Source: Marinilabiliaceae bacterium (GTDB taxonomy: Bacteria > Bacteroidota > Bacteroidia > Bacteroidales > Marinilabiliaceae). Taken from it: DNA of 64,000 bases. The stretch is taken from contig JAEINY010000002.1 in NCBI GenBank assembly GCA_016342595.1, forward strand, positions 1 through 64,000, given 5' to 3'. The position numbers were made by a program, and so were the translations under genes. The notes beneath the pieces are model-generated. The model worked only from the letters and a program-made list of their open reading frames with translations, was not told the origin of the DNA and did not search any database. Below, piece after piece: positions 38,887 to 46,767 of the stretch. The stretch's first letter is position 1; each line of letters begins with the position of its first letter.

Positions 38887-39723
38887 TTAATCACATAAAA
38901 TGTATAAATCCTTTCTTGGATTGACGCAAAATACCGGGACTTGTTCCCGGTTTTTTATGACTTTTAATTCAGGAGGGCCAATTATTTCTTCTTCCGGACC
39001 GTAGTGTTTAGTGGTACAGATCATAACAATGCCTTTTTTATCGCCGTGAGCCAATTGCAAGGCTTCTTTGGTAATACCAAAACTATTTTTTGAGGAATTC
39101 AAAACTTCATAATCAAGATTAAACTGGTCAAAAAGTTTCTTTGTAAACAAAATATGTGCCATCACACGTGCGCACGCCGTCGAATCCGATTCCCTGGCTT
39201 TGATCACTTTTATCCTTGAATTATTAAATCGACCAAAGTAGCTGGCCCAAATCAGTTTTTCCTTTTCTTCTTTTCTGAAACCAATTGGTAAATAAATGAC
39301 ATTTGATTGTTCAGGGTGTGGTTCCTGAGAGTGAACCATTAAAAAGGGCATTTTAAACTGTTTGGTTTCTTTCATGAATTGAACATCCTTATAAAAGCGA
39401 AGCCTGGAGTTCTTTTCCATCGCAATTATAATGCTGGCAGCTTCAATTTCATCCGATGTTTTCTTGAGGATTGGCATGAGTATCCCCTGTTCAACTATAC
39501 AAAAAATGCGAGGTGTTTGCGCTGATGAAAAGGATTGTTTGATCTTTTCTAGTCTGATGTTTGTGCTGTTTATATGCTCATCAGTGATGTTATCAGTAAC
39601 AACAGCCAGCAAGGTGATGTCCTTATTGAAAGCTTTTGCTATTAGTTTTCCGTGTTCAATAGCAATTTTATCCTTATCAGAAAATGTGATAGGGATAAGA
39701 ATGTTTTGTCTATGGTGATTCAT
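38887..39723 (-). CDS. universal stress protein (UspA family)
   Basis: 278 residues with two UspA-like halves. The start NILIPITFSDKDKIAIEHGK followed by LIAKAFNKDITLLAVV is typical of the first domain, and the second ends GIVMICTTKHYGPEEEIIGP before VPVFCVNPR. The nucleotide-binding G-x2-G-x9-G motif is not obvious, so it may not bind ATP. It is wedged between the two hydrogenase operons, convergent with the first and divergent from the second, which suggests expression under the same fermentative conditions. Confidence 0.75.
   Translation of the reverse strand: MNHHRQNILIPITFSDKDKIAIEHGKLIAKAFNKDITLLAVVTDNITDEHINSTNIRLEKIKQSFSSAQTPRIFCIVEQGILMPILKKTSDEIEAASIIIAMEKNSRLRFYKDVQFMKETKQFKMPFLMVHSQEPHPEQSNVIYLPIGFRKEEKEKLIWASYFGRFNNSRIKVIKARESDSTACARVMAHILFTKKLFDQFNLDYEVLNSSKNSFGITKEALQLAHGDKKGIVMICTTKHYGPEEEIIGPPELKVIKNREQVPVFCVNPRKDLYILCD
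38933..38956 (+). terminator. terminator of the first hydrogenase operon, inside the convergent gene
   Basis: ACCGGGA pairs with TCCCGGT followed by six T, 48 nt after the hydA stop. It lies within the 3' coding part of the minus-strand universal stress protein gene. Confidence 0.75.
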
Positions 39724-39781
39724 AGATATGATTTAGTTACAGGTTGTTCGATTTAAAAATATCTGAATAACAGGATGTATA

Positions 39782-39789
39782 CAAATGTA
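39782..39789 (-). promoter_or_regulatory. putative -7 box for the universal stress protein gene
   Basis: On the minus strand this reads TACATTTG, a full TAnnTTTG match, 58 nt ahead of the ATG. The inverted repeat at 39802-39822 falls where the -33 element would be. Confidence 0.45.
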
Positions 39790-39801
39790 TTATAATTGGC
39801 G

Positions 39802-39822
39802 TTCGAAACGTAATGTTTCGAA
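39802..39822. promoter_or_regulatory. candidate operator: TTCGAAAC-n5-GTTTCGAA
   Basis: A perfect 8-bp inverted repeat with a 5-nt spacer lies in the divergent region between the universal stress protein gene and the sensor operon, at the -20 to -40 position of the former. It is not a Rex (TTGTGA) or FNR (TTGAT) type site. Confidence 0.5.
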
Positions 39823-39939
39823 ACTAAAGATAACGATATGTTAGGTATTGAAGAGGGAAATAAACTGATAAATATCTTTTGTTTTTTTGTTAAAAAAAAT
39901 TAATTTACGAAAACCAATTGATGCAAATACCGACGATTT

Positions 39940-40194
39940 ATGGAAACCAAACATGATATCACAATTTGTCTTGGAAGTTCTTGTTTTTCAAGAGGTAATA
40001 AGACTATATTAGAAATAGTGAAGAATTTTTTGAAGGAGCATGATTTGAATGGTGAAGTTTTTTTTCACGGTGATTTATGTGGGGGCCACTGTGATGAAGG
40101 ACCTGTATTGATGATTGATAAGCAGATGTATAAGCAGGTTAGCAGTGATAATATTTATGATATATTAAATGAATTTTTCGAAATTAGTGTGTAA
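39940..40194 (+). CDS. thioredoxin-like [2Fe-2S] ferredoxin-type protein
   Basis: 84 residues, a stand-alone version of the NuoE C-terminal domain. The four cluster ligands are in CLGSSCFSRGN and DLCGGHCDEGPV. It lies 18 nt before the hydrogenase-like PAS sensor gene and is probably its electron partner. Small proteins of this kind are commonly encoded beside sensory-type [FeFe]-hydrogenase homologues. Catalysis on its own is not expected. Confidence 0.85.
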   Translation: METKHDITICLGSSCFSRGNKTILEIVKNFLKEHDLNGEVFFHGDLCGGHCDEGPVLMIDKQMYKQVSSDNIYDILNEFFEISV

Positions 40195-40212
40195 TTAATT
40201 TGTCTTGCTATT

Positions 40213-42066
40213 ATGGGTCAGCTAATTGTATCAGATAAGGAGAAGTGTAATTTAAGTTATACTTGCGTGAGAGTATGCCCGGCAAAAGCTATTAAAATTG
40301 CTGATAAGCATGCACAAATTATACCGGACCGGTGCATCGGTTGTGGGCATTGTGTTACCATGTGTTCGCAGCATGCCATTCATTACAGAGATGAAAAAAG
40401 TAAGACCAAAGGTTTTTTAGAGGGGAGTGAACGCGTGGCAGCAATTTGCGATCCTGCCATTTCCGGAGAGTTTTCAGATATTACGGATTACCGCAAGTTT
40501 GTAGCCATGATTAGGGCACTAGGCTTTGATTTGGTCACTGAGATGGCTTTTGGGGTTGATCTGGTGGCTATCAAATACAAGGAGTTGTTGGATTCTTTTC
40601 AAGGAAAATATTTTATCTCCTCTAAGTGCCCACCTGTTATTAAATATATTGAGAAGATGCATCCGGATATGGTTGAAAATCTGGCACCCATTGTGCCACC
40701 TTTTATTGCCATGTCTAAAGTAATTCGAAAAAAATATGGACACGATCAAAAGGTCGTTTACATTACTGCCTGTACAGCTTCTAAGGATGATGTAAAGGCT
40801 TTTACGCAAACGGATGGACAAATAGATTCTGTTATAACGTTTGTTGAATTGCGTGAATTATTTGCAGAACATGGCATTAAAGAGAGTTCTGTTGAATTTA
40901 GCGATTTCGATCCTCCTTTAGGCCGAAAAGGAGGACTTTTTCCCATTAGTCATGGCCTTTTTCAGGCGGTGGATGTGAATCAGGATTTATTGGAAGCAGA
41001 TATCCTGATTACCGAAGGGCGCACTAATTTTTTACAATCCATTAAAGAGTTTCGAAGTGAAGTGGAGTTGAAGCAACACCTGGATCTGTTTTATTGCAAG
41101 GGTTGTATTATGGGACCCGGAGCTTCCAAAGGTGGAAAAAAATTCATGCGGCGCTCGCAAGTCATTAAATATGTGAGCAAGCGGATGAAAGACATTGATT
41201 GTGATCAGTGGCGAGACGATATTGATAGATATAAAGACCTGGACTTAACACGTGCTTTTCGATCAATGGATCAACGTTTGCCATATCCGCCCGAAGATCA
41301 GATTCAACAAGTGCTGGTTGATATGGGTAAAACGAAAGAGGAAGATATGTTAGGTTGCGGAGCTTGTGGATATCCTACTTGTAAAGAGTTTGCTGTGGCC
41401 CATTTACAGGGGCTGACTGAATATGAGCAGTGCTATACCTACACAATAAAAAAAATGCACACTTACATTAGCAAAGTAAATGCGGCCAATGATAAATTGA
41501 AAAGAACGCAGGAGGCTCTGCAAAACAGTGAAGAAAAGGCTCGAATAGAGGAGTTGGCAGCTCGTGAAGCGGCAGAAACCACTACTTCAATGCTTAATAA
41601 AATTCGGGCTGGAGTGGTGATAGTGGATAAGGATTTAAAGGTATTAGAATCCAATAACCATTTTATTGATATGTTGGGTGAAGATGCCCGGGAAATCGCC
41701 GAATTAGTACCTGGCTTAAAAGGTGCTGAACTAACCAGTTTGTTGCCTTTTCATCGGTTGTTCTCATCAGTATTAAAATCAGGGCAGGATGTTTTGAACC
41801 GCGATTCACCCTACGGTAATTCCATTTTAAATGTCTCTGTATTTACTATAAAAAAGAACCAGGTGGTAGGTGGTATTATTCGGGATTTGATTACTCCTGA
41901 GGTGCGTCGTGAGGAGGTCATTACGCGTGCACGTAATGTAATACGTGAGAATCTGGAAACCGTTCAACAGATCGCATTTCTTCTGGGTGAAAGCGCTTCT
42001 AAAACGGAGAAAACCTTGAATAGTATTATTCAGGCTCAAAAATTAGGTTTAGACGATGAATCCTGA
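40213..42066 (+). CDS. hydrogenase-like iron-sulfur sensor with PAS domain (HydS type)
   Basis: 617 residues. Domain order: two ferredoxin-type sites (1-55; the first reads CNLSYTCVRVCP with Ser at one usual Cys, the second CIGCGHCVTMC is complete), an [FeFe]-hydrogenase large-domain homologue (about 70-340), an FeS/4Fe-4S module (CGACGYPTCKEFAVAH), a coiled linker, and a PAS domain (MLNKIRAGVVIVDKDLKVLE onward) with a conserved helical tail. Hydrogenase motifs are altered: K138-C139 where CC is expected, C187 in TACTASKDD, and C295-K-G-C298 instead of CxxxC. It is probably a redox or H2 sensor and not an enzyme. Its stop overlaps the PP2C start by 11 nt, indicating tight coupling. Confidence 0.88.
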   Translation: MGQLIVSDKEKCNLSYTCVRVCPAKAIKIADKHAQIIPDRCIGCGHCVTMCSQHAIHYRDEKSKTKGFLEGSERVAAICDPAISGEFSDITDYRKFVAMIRALGFDLVTEMAFGVDLVAIKYKELLDSFQGKYFISSKCPPVIKYIEKMHPDMVENLAPIVPPFIAMSKVIRKKYGHDQKVVYITACTASKDDVKAFTQTDGQIDSVITFVELRELFAEHGIKESSVEFSDFDPPLGRKGGLFPISHGLFQAVDVNQDLLEADILITEGRTNFLQSIKEFRSEVELKQHLDLFYCKGCIMGPGASKGGKKFMRRSQVIKYVSKRMKDIDCDQWRDDIDRYKDLDLTRAFRSMDQRLPYPPEDQIQQVLVDMGKTKEEDMLGCGACGYPTCKEFAVAHLQGLTEYEQCYTYTIKKMHTYISKVNAANDKLKRTQEALQNSEEKARIEELAAREAAETTTSMLNKIRAGVVIVDKDLKVLESNNHFIDMLGEDAREIAELVPGLKGAELTSLLPFHRLFSSVLKSGQDVLNRDSPYGNSILNVSVFTIKKNQVVGGIIRDLITPEVRREEVITRARNVIRENLETVQQIAFLLGESASKTEKTLNSIIQAQKLGLDDES

Positions 42067-43246
42067 TAATAAGTTTTTTATAGATATCGAATGTCGCCAG
42101 AATAATCATGTGGGAGAACTCATTTGTGGTGATGTCTTTTTATCCCGCCGTATAAAGGAAGAGGGGCGAACAGTAGTAGTACTTTCAGATGGGATGGGCA
42201 GTGGTGTGAAAGCGAATGTTTTAGCTACATTAACAGCTTCCATGGCCATTAATTTTACGGAGGAACATCGGGAAGTTCAGAAGATAGCTGAGATTATTAT
42301 GAATACACTACCAGTGTGTAGTGTACGGAAGATGAGCTACAGTACCTTTACGATAATAGATATTGAGGACGATGGGACCACCACCATTGTCGAATATGAT
42401 AATCCCTCATGCTCAGTGATGCGTGGTAATCAAATATTTGATCCAGGCTGGGAAGAGATTGAAATGGAAAGTGATAGTAATAAAGGAAAGAAATTACATA
42501 CCTGTAAATTTAAGGCACTTAAAGAAGATCGAATATTCTTTTGGACAGATGGGATTGCACAATCTGGAATGGGATCTAAAGCATTACCATTTGGTTGGGG
42601 GCGTGAAGAAATGGAAAATTACGTTCAGAAAATAGTTAAATACACCCCATTTGCTTCGTCTGGAAAATTAGCTCAGAAGGTTGTCAATATTGCCTGTTTG
42701 CACGATGGTGATAAGCCCAAAGACGACTCTTCTTGTGGTGTTATTTATTTTAGAGAACCGCGTAAGTTATTGTTGGTTTCCGGCCCCCCCTTTGAGGATA
42801 AAAATGATTTTGATTTTTCACTAAAAGTCAGTCGATTTAAAGGGAAGCGGATTATTGCCGGTGGAACGACTGCTGAAATTATTGCACGGGAGCTAGCTTT
42901 GAGATTTGATGCTGGTATGGATTCAGAAGACCCTGATCTACCTCCCGTATCATATGTAGAAGGGATGACTCTGGTCACAGAAGGAATTTTGACTTTAGGG
43001 AAAGTGTCTAAATTGTTAGAACATTATCATAAGGACACACGACTAGGCAATGGTCCTGCTGATCAAATTATTAAGTTGTTGTTGGAAAGTGATAAGATTC
43101 ATGTGTTGAATGGTACCAGAATTAATGTTGCGCATCAAGATCCGAATTTGCCAATTGAGTTGGAAATTAGACGGACTGTTATTAAACGTATTGTAAAATT
43201 ATTGGAGGAAAAATTTCTCAAGGAGGTGGATGTAGAGTACATGTAG
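42056..43246 (+). CDS. SpoIIE/PP2C-type serine phosphatase
   Basis: 396 residues. The phosphatase domain has the metal-binding text VVLSDGMGSGVKANVLATLT and a late acidic pair in KPKDDSSCGVIYF, as in SpoIIE and RsbU-type PP2C phosphatases. About 150 further C-terminal residues (RKLLLVSGPPFEDKNDFDFS onward) form an additional domain typical of phosphatases encoded next to sensory [FeFe]-hydrogenase homologues. It is translationally coupled to the PAS sensor, so the phosphatase is the likely output of that sensor. Its phosphoprotein substrate, classically a STAS-domain protein, is not in the window. Confidence 0.88.
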   Translation: MNPDNKFFIDIECRQNNHVGELICGDVFLSRRIKEEGRTVVVLSDGMGSGVKANVLATLTASMAINFTEEHREVQKIAEIIMNTLPVCSVRKMSYSTFTIIDIEDDGTTTIVEYDNPSCSVMRGNQIFDPGWEEIEMESDSNKGKKLHTCKFKALKEDRIFFWTDGIAQSGMGSKALPFGWGREEMENYVQKIVKYTPFASSGKLAQKVVNIACLHDGDKPKDDSSCGVIYFREPRKLLLVSGPPFEDKNDFDFSLKVSRFKGKRIIAGGTTAEIIARELALRFDAGMDSEDPDLPPVSYVEGMTLVTEGILTLGKVSKLLEHYHKDTRLGNGPADQIIKLLLESDKIHVLNGTRINVAHQDPNLPIELEIRRTVIKRIVKLLEEKFLKEVDVEYM

Positions 43247-43524
43247 TAATAATTTGTTAGTAGTATGATAAAAATCATCACCCTCAACTTTCTTATGGAT
43301 TGAAGTAAAGGTGTTAAGTATTCCTTATAAATTGAAAGAAGCCCCTTTTTTATTATCGCAATGTGTAGCCTGTTAATTTAGATTTGATATATATTAACAA
43401 AAAGAAACAAACGTGCTTTTTTTTTTCGCCTGAATACTATTCATTTGTAATGAATTCGGGAAAATTTTCTTTAATACTTGAGTTAAAAAGTGTTGAAAAT
43501 TTTAAAGAAACTAAGTAATCGTTA

Positions 43525-43869
43525 ATGGAAATAAGAAAAATTACTGAAGTTCTGGATGCCAAGGTGATTTGTGGTGAGGAATATCTGGATCGTGGCATTG
43601 AATGTGGTTTTGCCAGTGACCTGATGAGTGACGTTTTAACACTCGATTCAGAGCATTTGGTGCTCATCACTGGATTAGCCAATATGCAAGTAGTGCGAAC
43701 GGCTGAAATGGCTGATATATCTTGTGTTCTATTTGTACGTGATAAAACAGCCACTCCTGAGATGATAAACATAGCCAGCGAAAATAATATGGTTTTGCTG
43801 GAATGTCGCTATTCAATGTTTAAAACGATTGGGATGTTGCACGATGCTGGTTTACAACCAGTATATTGA
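43525..43869 (+). CDS. DRTGG domain protein (first)
   Basis: 114 residues, a stand-alone DRTGG domain (LDRGIECGFASDLMSDVLTL; ITGLANMQVVRTAEMADISC). The domain is known as a linker or regulatory module, often near CBS domains and phosphotransacetylases, and may bind a nucleotide; its role is not established. A 278-nt spacer before it holds short palindromes (ATTCATTtgtAATGAAT and GAAAATTTTC) and may contain a promoter. It is 12 nt upstream of an HATPase gene. Confidence 0.8.
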   Translation: MEIRKITEVLDAKVICGEEYLDRGIECGFASDLMSDVLTLDSEHLVLITGLANMQVVRTAEMADISCVLFVRDKTATPEMINIASENNMVLLECRYSMFKTIGMLHDAGLQPVY

Positions 43870-43881
43870 TGACCGGGCGCG

Positions 43882-44298
43882 ATGGAATTTAAATACGAAG
43901 TAGAAGGTGGCAACTTTACCAAAGCAGGTAATGCAGCTAGCGCAGTTAAGAAAGTATTGAAGCAGCTCAACGTAGATCCCAAAGTGGTGAAACGTGTAGT
44001 TGTTGCTCTTTATGAAGGTGAGGTTAATGTGGTGGCACATGCCTACAAAGGTCAAATATTGGTCGACATTGATCCATCGCGTATTGTGATTCGCATAGAG
44101 GATCAGGGACCTGGTATTCCTGATATTGACCTGGCCATGCAGGTTGGATATTCAACTGCTTCGGCCATGGTGCGTGAAATGGGATTTGGTGCTGGTATGG
44201 GGTTGCCTAATATGAAGCGAAACGCCGATTCTTTAACTGTTTCAAGTAAAGTGGGCGAAGGTACCACTGTTGAACTTATTACCAATTTAACTACTTAA
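43882..44298 (+). CDS. HATPase_c anti-sigma-factor-like serine kinase (RsbW/RsbT type)
   Basis: 138 residues, a stand-alone GHKL ATPase domain. The N-box is ALYEGEVNVVAHAYKG, G1 is IEDQGPGIPD and G2 is GFGAGMGLPNMKRNAD. There is no histidine-phosphorylation domain, so it resembles the serine kinases of partner-switching systems that oppose PP2C phosphatases. It lies 15 nt before the second hydrogenase-like protein. Confidence 0.87.
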   Translation: MEFKYEVEGGNFTKAGNAASAVKKVLKQLNVDPKVVKRVVVALYEGEVNVVAHAYKGQILVDIDPSRIVIRIEDQGPGIPDIDLAMQVGYSTASAMVREMGFGAGMGLPNMKRNADSLTVSSKVGEGTTVELITNLTT

Positions 44299-44313
44299 AT
44301 CGCTGAATCAGGA

Positions 44314-45690
44314 ATGGATAAAGAGCAATTTTATCATGCATTGGAAGTGGACAAAGAGCTATGTTATGGGTGTACCCATTGTATGACAGTTTGTCCGACC
44401 AACGCCATTCGCATCCATGACGGTGTGGCCTCCATACGCAAAAACTGGTGTGTGGATTGTGGGGAGTGCATGAAAGCTTGTCCGGTAGATGCCATCTATG
44501 TAGAGCAGGATGACTTTGCCAAAATATTCAACTACGATGAGCGTGTAGCTATTCTACCTTCTGTATTTATAGGCCAGTTTTCAAAACAGATTGCTGAGTC
44601 CGAAATAATTGATGTTCTTCAGGAGCTTGGGTTTACGCATGTTATTCCGGCCGAGGCAGCTGTGGAGGTGATCAATGAATCCATGTTGGAGGAATTTAAT
44701 GACGATCGGGAGAAACCATTAATAAGTCCGTTTTGTCCAGCTATTGTTCGATTGATTCAAGTGAAATTTCCAGGCTTGGTTAATAACATCATTCCAATAA
44801 AACCACCTATCGATACTTCAGCAGTATATTTCCGTCAACGACTGATTGATGAAGGGAAAGACCCTGAAAAAATAGGAATTTTTTACGTCACACCATGTGC
44901 TGCTAAAATTGCAACAGTTAAAAATCCGGTTGGTGAAGACACGTCTTATGTTGATGGCGTTATTAATATGGATTTTCTTTATAATAAAGTGTACCACGTA
45001 TTAAAAACCAAGGATTTAGTAAAAGCCCAAGAGACAGATGAGAACATGAACTTATCGTCTAAAGGTTTAATATGGAGTTTAACAGAAGGAGAAGCTGATC
45101 ATATGAAAGGGCGCTGTCTGGCCATTGATGAAATTCACAATGTGATTTCTTTTCTTGAGAAAGTGGAGAATGATGAAATTGTAAATGTCGATTTCCTGGA
45201 ATTGAGGGCTTGTGATCAGAGTTGTGCAGGTGGTGTATTGTTGTCGGAGAACCGTTTTCTAACGGTTGAGCGACTTAAAACTCGAGCACGTCGTTTGGAA
45301 GAGGCTGGTAAAAAAGCACCGGTTATTGAAAAGAAATATCAATCTTATATCAAAAAGCAGTTAAAAGTAGGGAAAGTTGAGCCCCGTTCAATGATGGTTT
45401 TGGATGAGGATATGGGCGTAGCTTTGAAGAAAATGGAACGGGTACGTCGTATTATGAGTTTTCTTCCGGGGATTGACTGTGGAGCCTGTGGAGCTCCCAA
45501 CTGTGAAAGTTTAGCTGAAGATATTGTACGCAAAGAAGCCCATTTATCTAATTGTGTTTTTTTGCAGCGGATGATGGAGAAAAAACGCAAAATAAGTCCA
45601 GAGCGTTCCATTCGAATTATTGAAGAAACGTGGGGAAAGGATCGATTGGATAACGATTATAACAAAAAGAACCCTAACAATGAAAGTTAA
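44314..45690 (+). CDS. second hydrogenase-like iron-sulfur protein with FeS domain, no PAS
   Basis: 458 residues. Two complete ferredoxin clusters (CYGCTHCMTVCP and CVDCGECMKACP), then a hydrogenase large-domain homologue, then a C-terminal 4Fe-4S module with CGACGAPNCESLAEDIV. Its motifs are F140-C141 where the canonical enzyme has CC, C195 in VTPCAAKIA, and L3 with C300-x3-C304 (RACDQSCAGG), so the four cluster cysteines are kept but the proton-transfer cysteine is lost. It is probably a redox sensor or an electron carrier to the HATPase and DRTGG proteins around it. It overlaps the next gene by 11 nt. Confidence 0.86.
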   Translation: MDKEQFYHALEVDKELCYGCTHCMTVCPTNAIRIHDGVASIRKNWCVDCGECMKACPVDAIYVEQDDFAKIFNYDERVAILPSVFIGQFSKQIAESEIIDVLQELGFTHVIPAEAAVEVINESMLEEFNDDREKPLISPFCPAIVRLIQVKFPGLVNNIIPIKPPIDTSAVYFRQRLIDEGKDPEKIGIFYVTPCAAKIATVKNPVGEDTSYVDGVINMDFLYNKVYHVLKTKDLVKAQETDENMNLSSKGLIWSLTEGEADHMKGRCLAIDEIHNVISFLEKVENDEIVNVDFLELRACDQSCAGGVLLSENRFLTVERLKTRARRLEEAGKKAPVIEKKYQSYIKKQLKVGKVEPRSMMVLDEDMGVALKKMERVRRIMSFLPGIDCGACGAPNCESLAEDIVRKEAHLSNCVFLQRMMEKKRKISPERSIRIIEETWGKDRLDNDYNKKNPNNES

Positions 45691-46012
45691 CGATATAGTT
45701 GAAAAACTAAACCTAAAAGTATTTAGTGGTAAAGAAGGTCTTGATAGGGAGGTGACTGGTGGATATACTTCTGACCTATTAAGTGATGTGATGGGGAATG
45801 CCGATGAAAGTCAGCTTTGGGTCACCCTGCAAACACATCGTAATGTGATGGCTGTTGCTTCGTTAAAAGAGGTCGCAGCGGTGATTATTGTAAAAGGATT
45901 AGAGCCCGAAGAAAATACCATGAGTCAAAGTAATGATGAGGGTATTCCTTTGTTGGGTACTGATCTGGAAACTTTTGAAATATCTGGTAAGCTATACGAG
46001 CTTTTGAAATAA
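45680..46012 (+). CDS. DRTGG domain protein (second)
   Basis: 110 residues from the ATG at 45680, which overlaps the preceding stop. It has the classic DRTGG pattern (GLDREVTGGYTSDLLSDVMG, LWVTLQTHRNVMAVASL). It is a paralogue of 43525-43869 and again sits beside an HATPase and a hydrogenase-like protein, so the two DRTGG proteins may have matched partners. Confidence 0.83.
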   Translation: MKVNDIVEKLNLKVFSGKEGLDREVTGGYTSDLLSDVMGNADESQLWVTLQTHRNVMAVASLKEVAAVIIVKGLEPEENTMSQSNDEGIPLLGTDLETFEISGKLYELLK

Positions 46013-46016
46013 TGGG

Positions 46017-46760
46017 ATGAACCGGTATAAAGCTGATTTGCATATTCACTCTGTATTGTCACCATGCGGGAGCTTGGAGATGAGTCCTCAGATGATTGTT
46101 GATGCGGCCCGGACAAAAGGATTGGATGTGATTGCCATTACTGATCACAATTCAACTCGACAATGTAAAGTGGTGGCTCAGTTAGCTAAAAAGGAAGGGA
46201 TAATGGTTCTTTGCGGTGCTGAAGTAACTACACGAGAGGAAGTGCATTGCGTGACGCTCTTTGAAAGTTTTGAAAAATTGGATGCCTTTCAAGTTTATCT
46301 GGATCAACATCTTCCTGAAGTGAAAAACAATCCCGATGTATTCGGACATCAGGTTTGGGTCAATGCAAAGGAAGAGATTATGGGCCAGGAGGACCGCTTG
46401 TTAATCAGTGGTTTGAATCAAACTATCGAGGAGGTGCAGGCTAAGGTACATGAGCTCAACGGGTTATTTGTTTTGGCTCATGTGGATAAAAAACGGTTTA
46501 GTATTTATAGTCAATTAGGGTTTTTGCCTTTTGATTTATCTATAGATGCAATGGAAATCAGTCCTTTGGCAAAGGTAGGTGAGTTGGTGAAAAAACATCC
46601 CGAAATTAAAAACTACGTGCTGTTGCGTTCGTCAGATGCACATATGCCGGATCAAATTGGTCAACGGTATACTGAGTTTCTGATGGAGGAGCTTTCTTTT
46701 GATGAGATTAAACTAGCGCTGCGACAAGAAAACGGCAGAAAAACAGAAATCGGAAATTAA
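46017..46760 (+). CDS. PHP domain metal-dependent phosphoesterase
   Basis: 247 residues with the PHP motifs ADLHIHSVLSPCG (two metal-binding His), ITDHNSTRQC, GAEVTT and HVDKK, and a late RSSDAHMPDQIG. This matches the TrpH/YciV-like PHP phosphoesterases that act on nucleotides such as pAp or on short RNA, but the substrate here is unknown. The overlapping operon position suggests that it processes a signal or nucleotide bound by the neighbouring DRTGG and HATPase proteins. That is inference. Confidence 0.85.
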   Translation: MNRYKADLHIHSVLSPCGSLEMSPQMIVDAARTKGLDVIAITDHNSTRQCKVVAQLAKKEGIMVLCGAEVTTREEVHCVTLFESFEKLDAFQVYLDQHLPEVKNNPDVFGHQVWVNAKEEIMGQEDRLLISGLNQTIEEVQAKVHELNGLFVLAHVDKKRFSIYSQLGFLPFDLSIDAMEISPLAKVGELVKKHPEIKNYVLLRSSDAHMPDQIGQRYTEFLMEELSFDEIKLALRQENGRKTEIGN

Positions 46761-46767
46761 TAGAATA

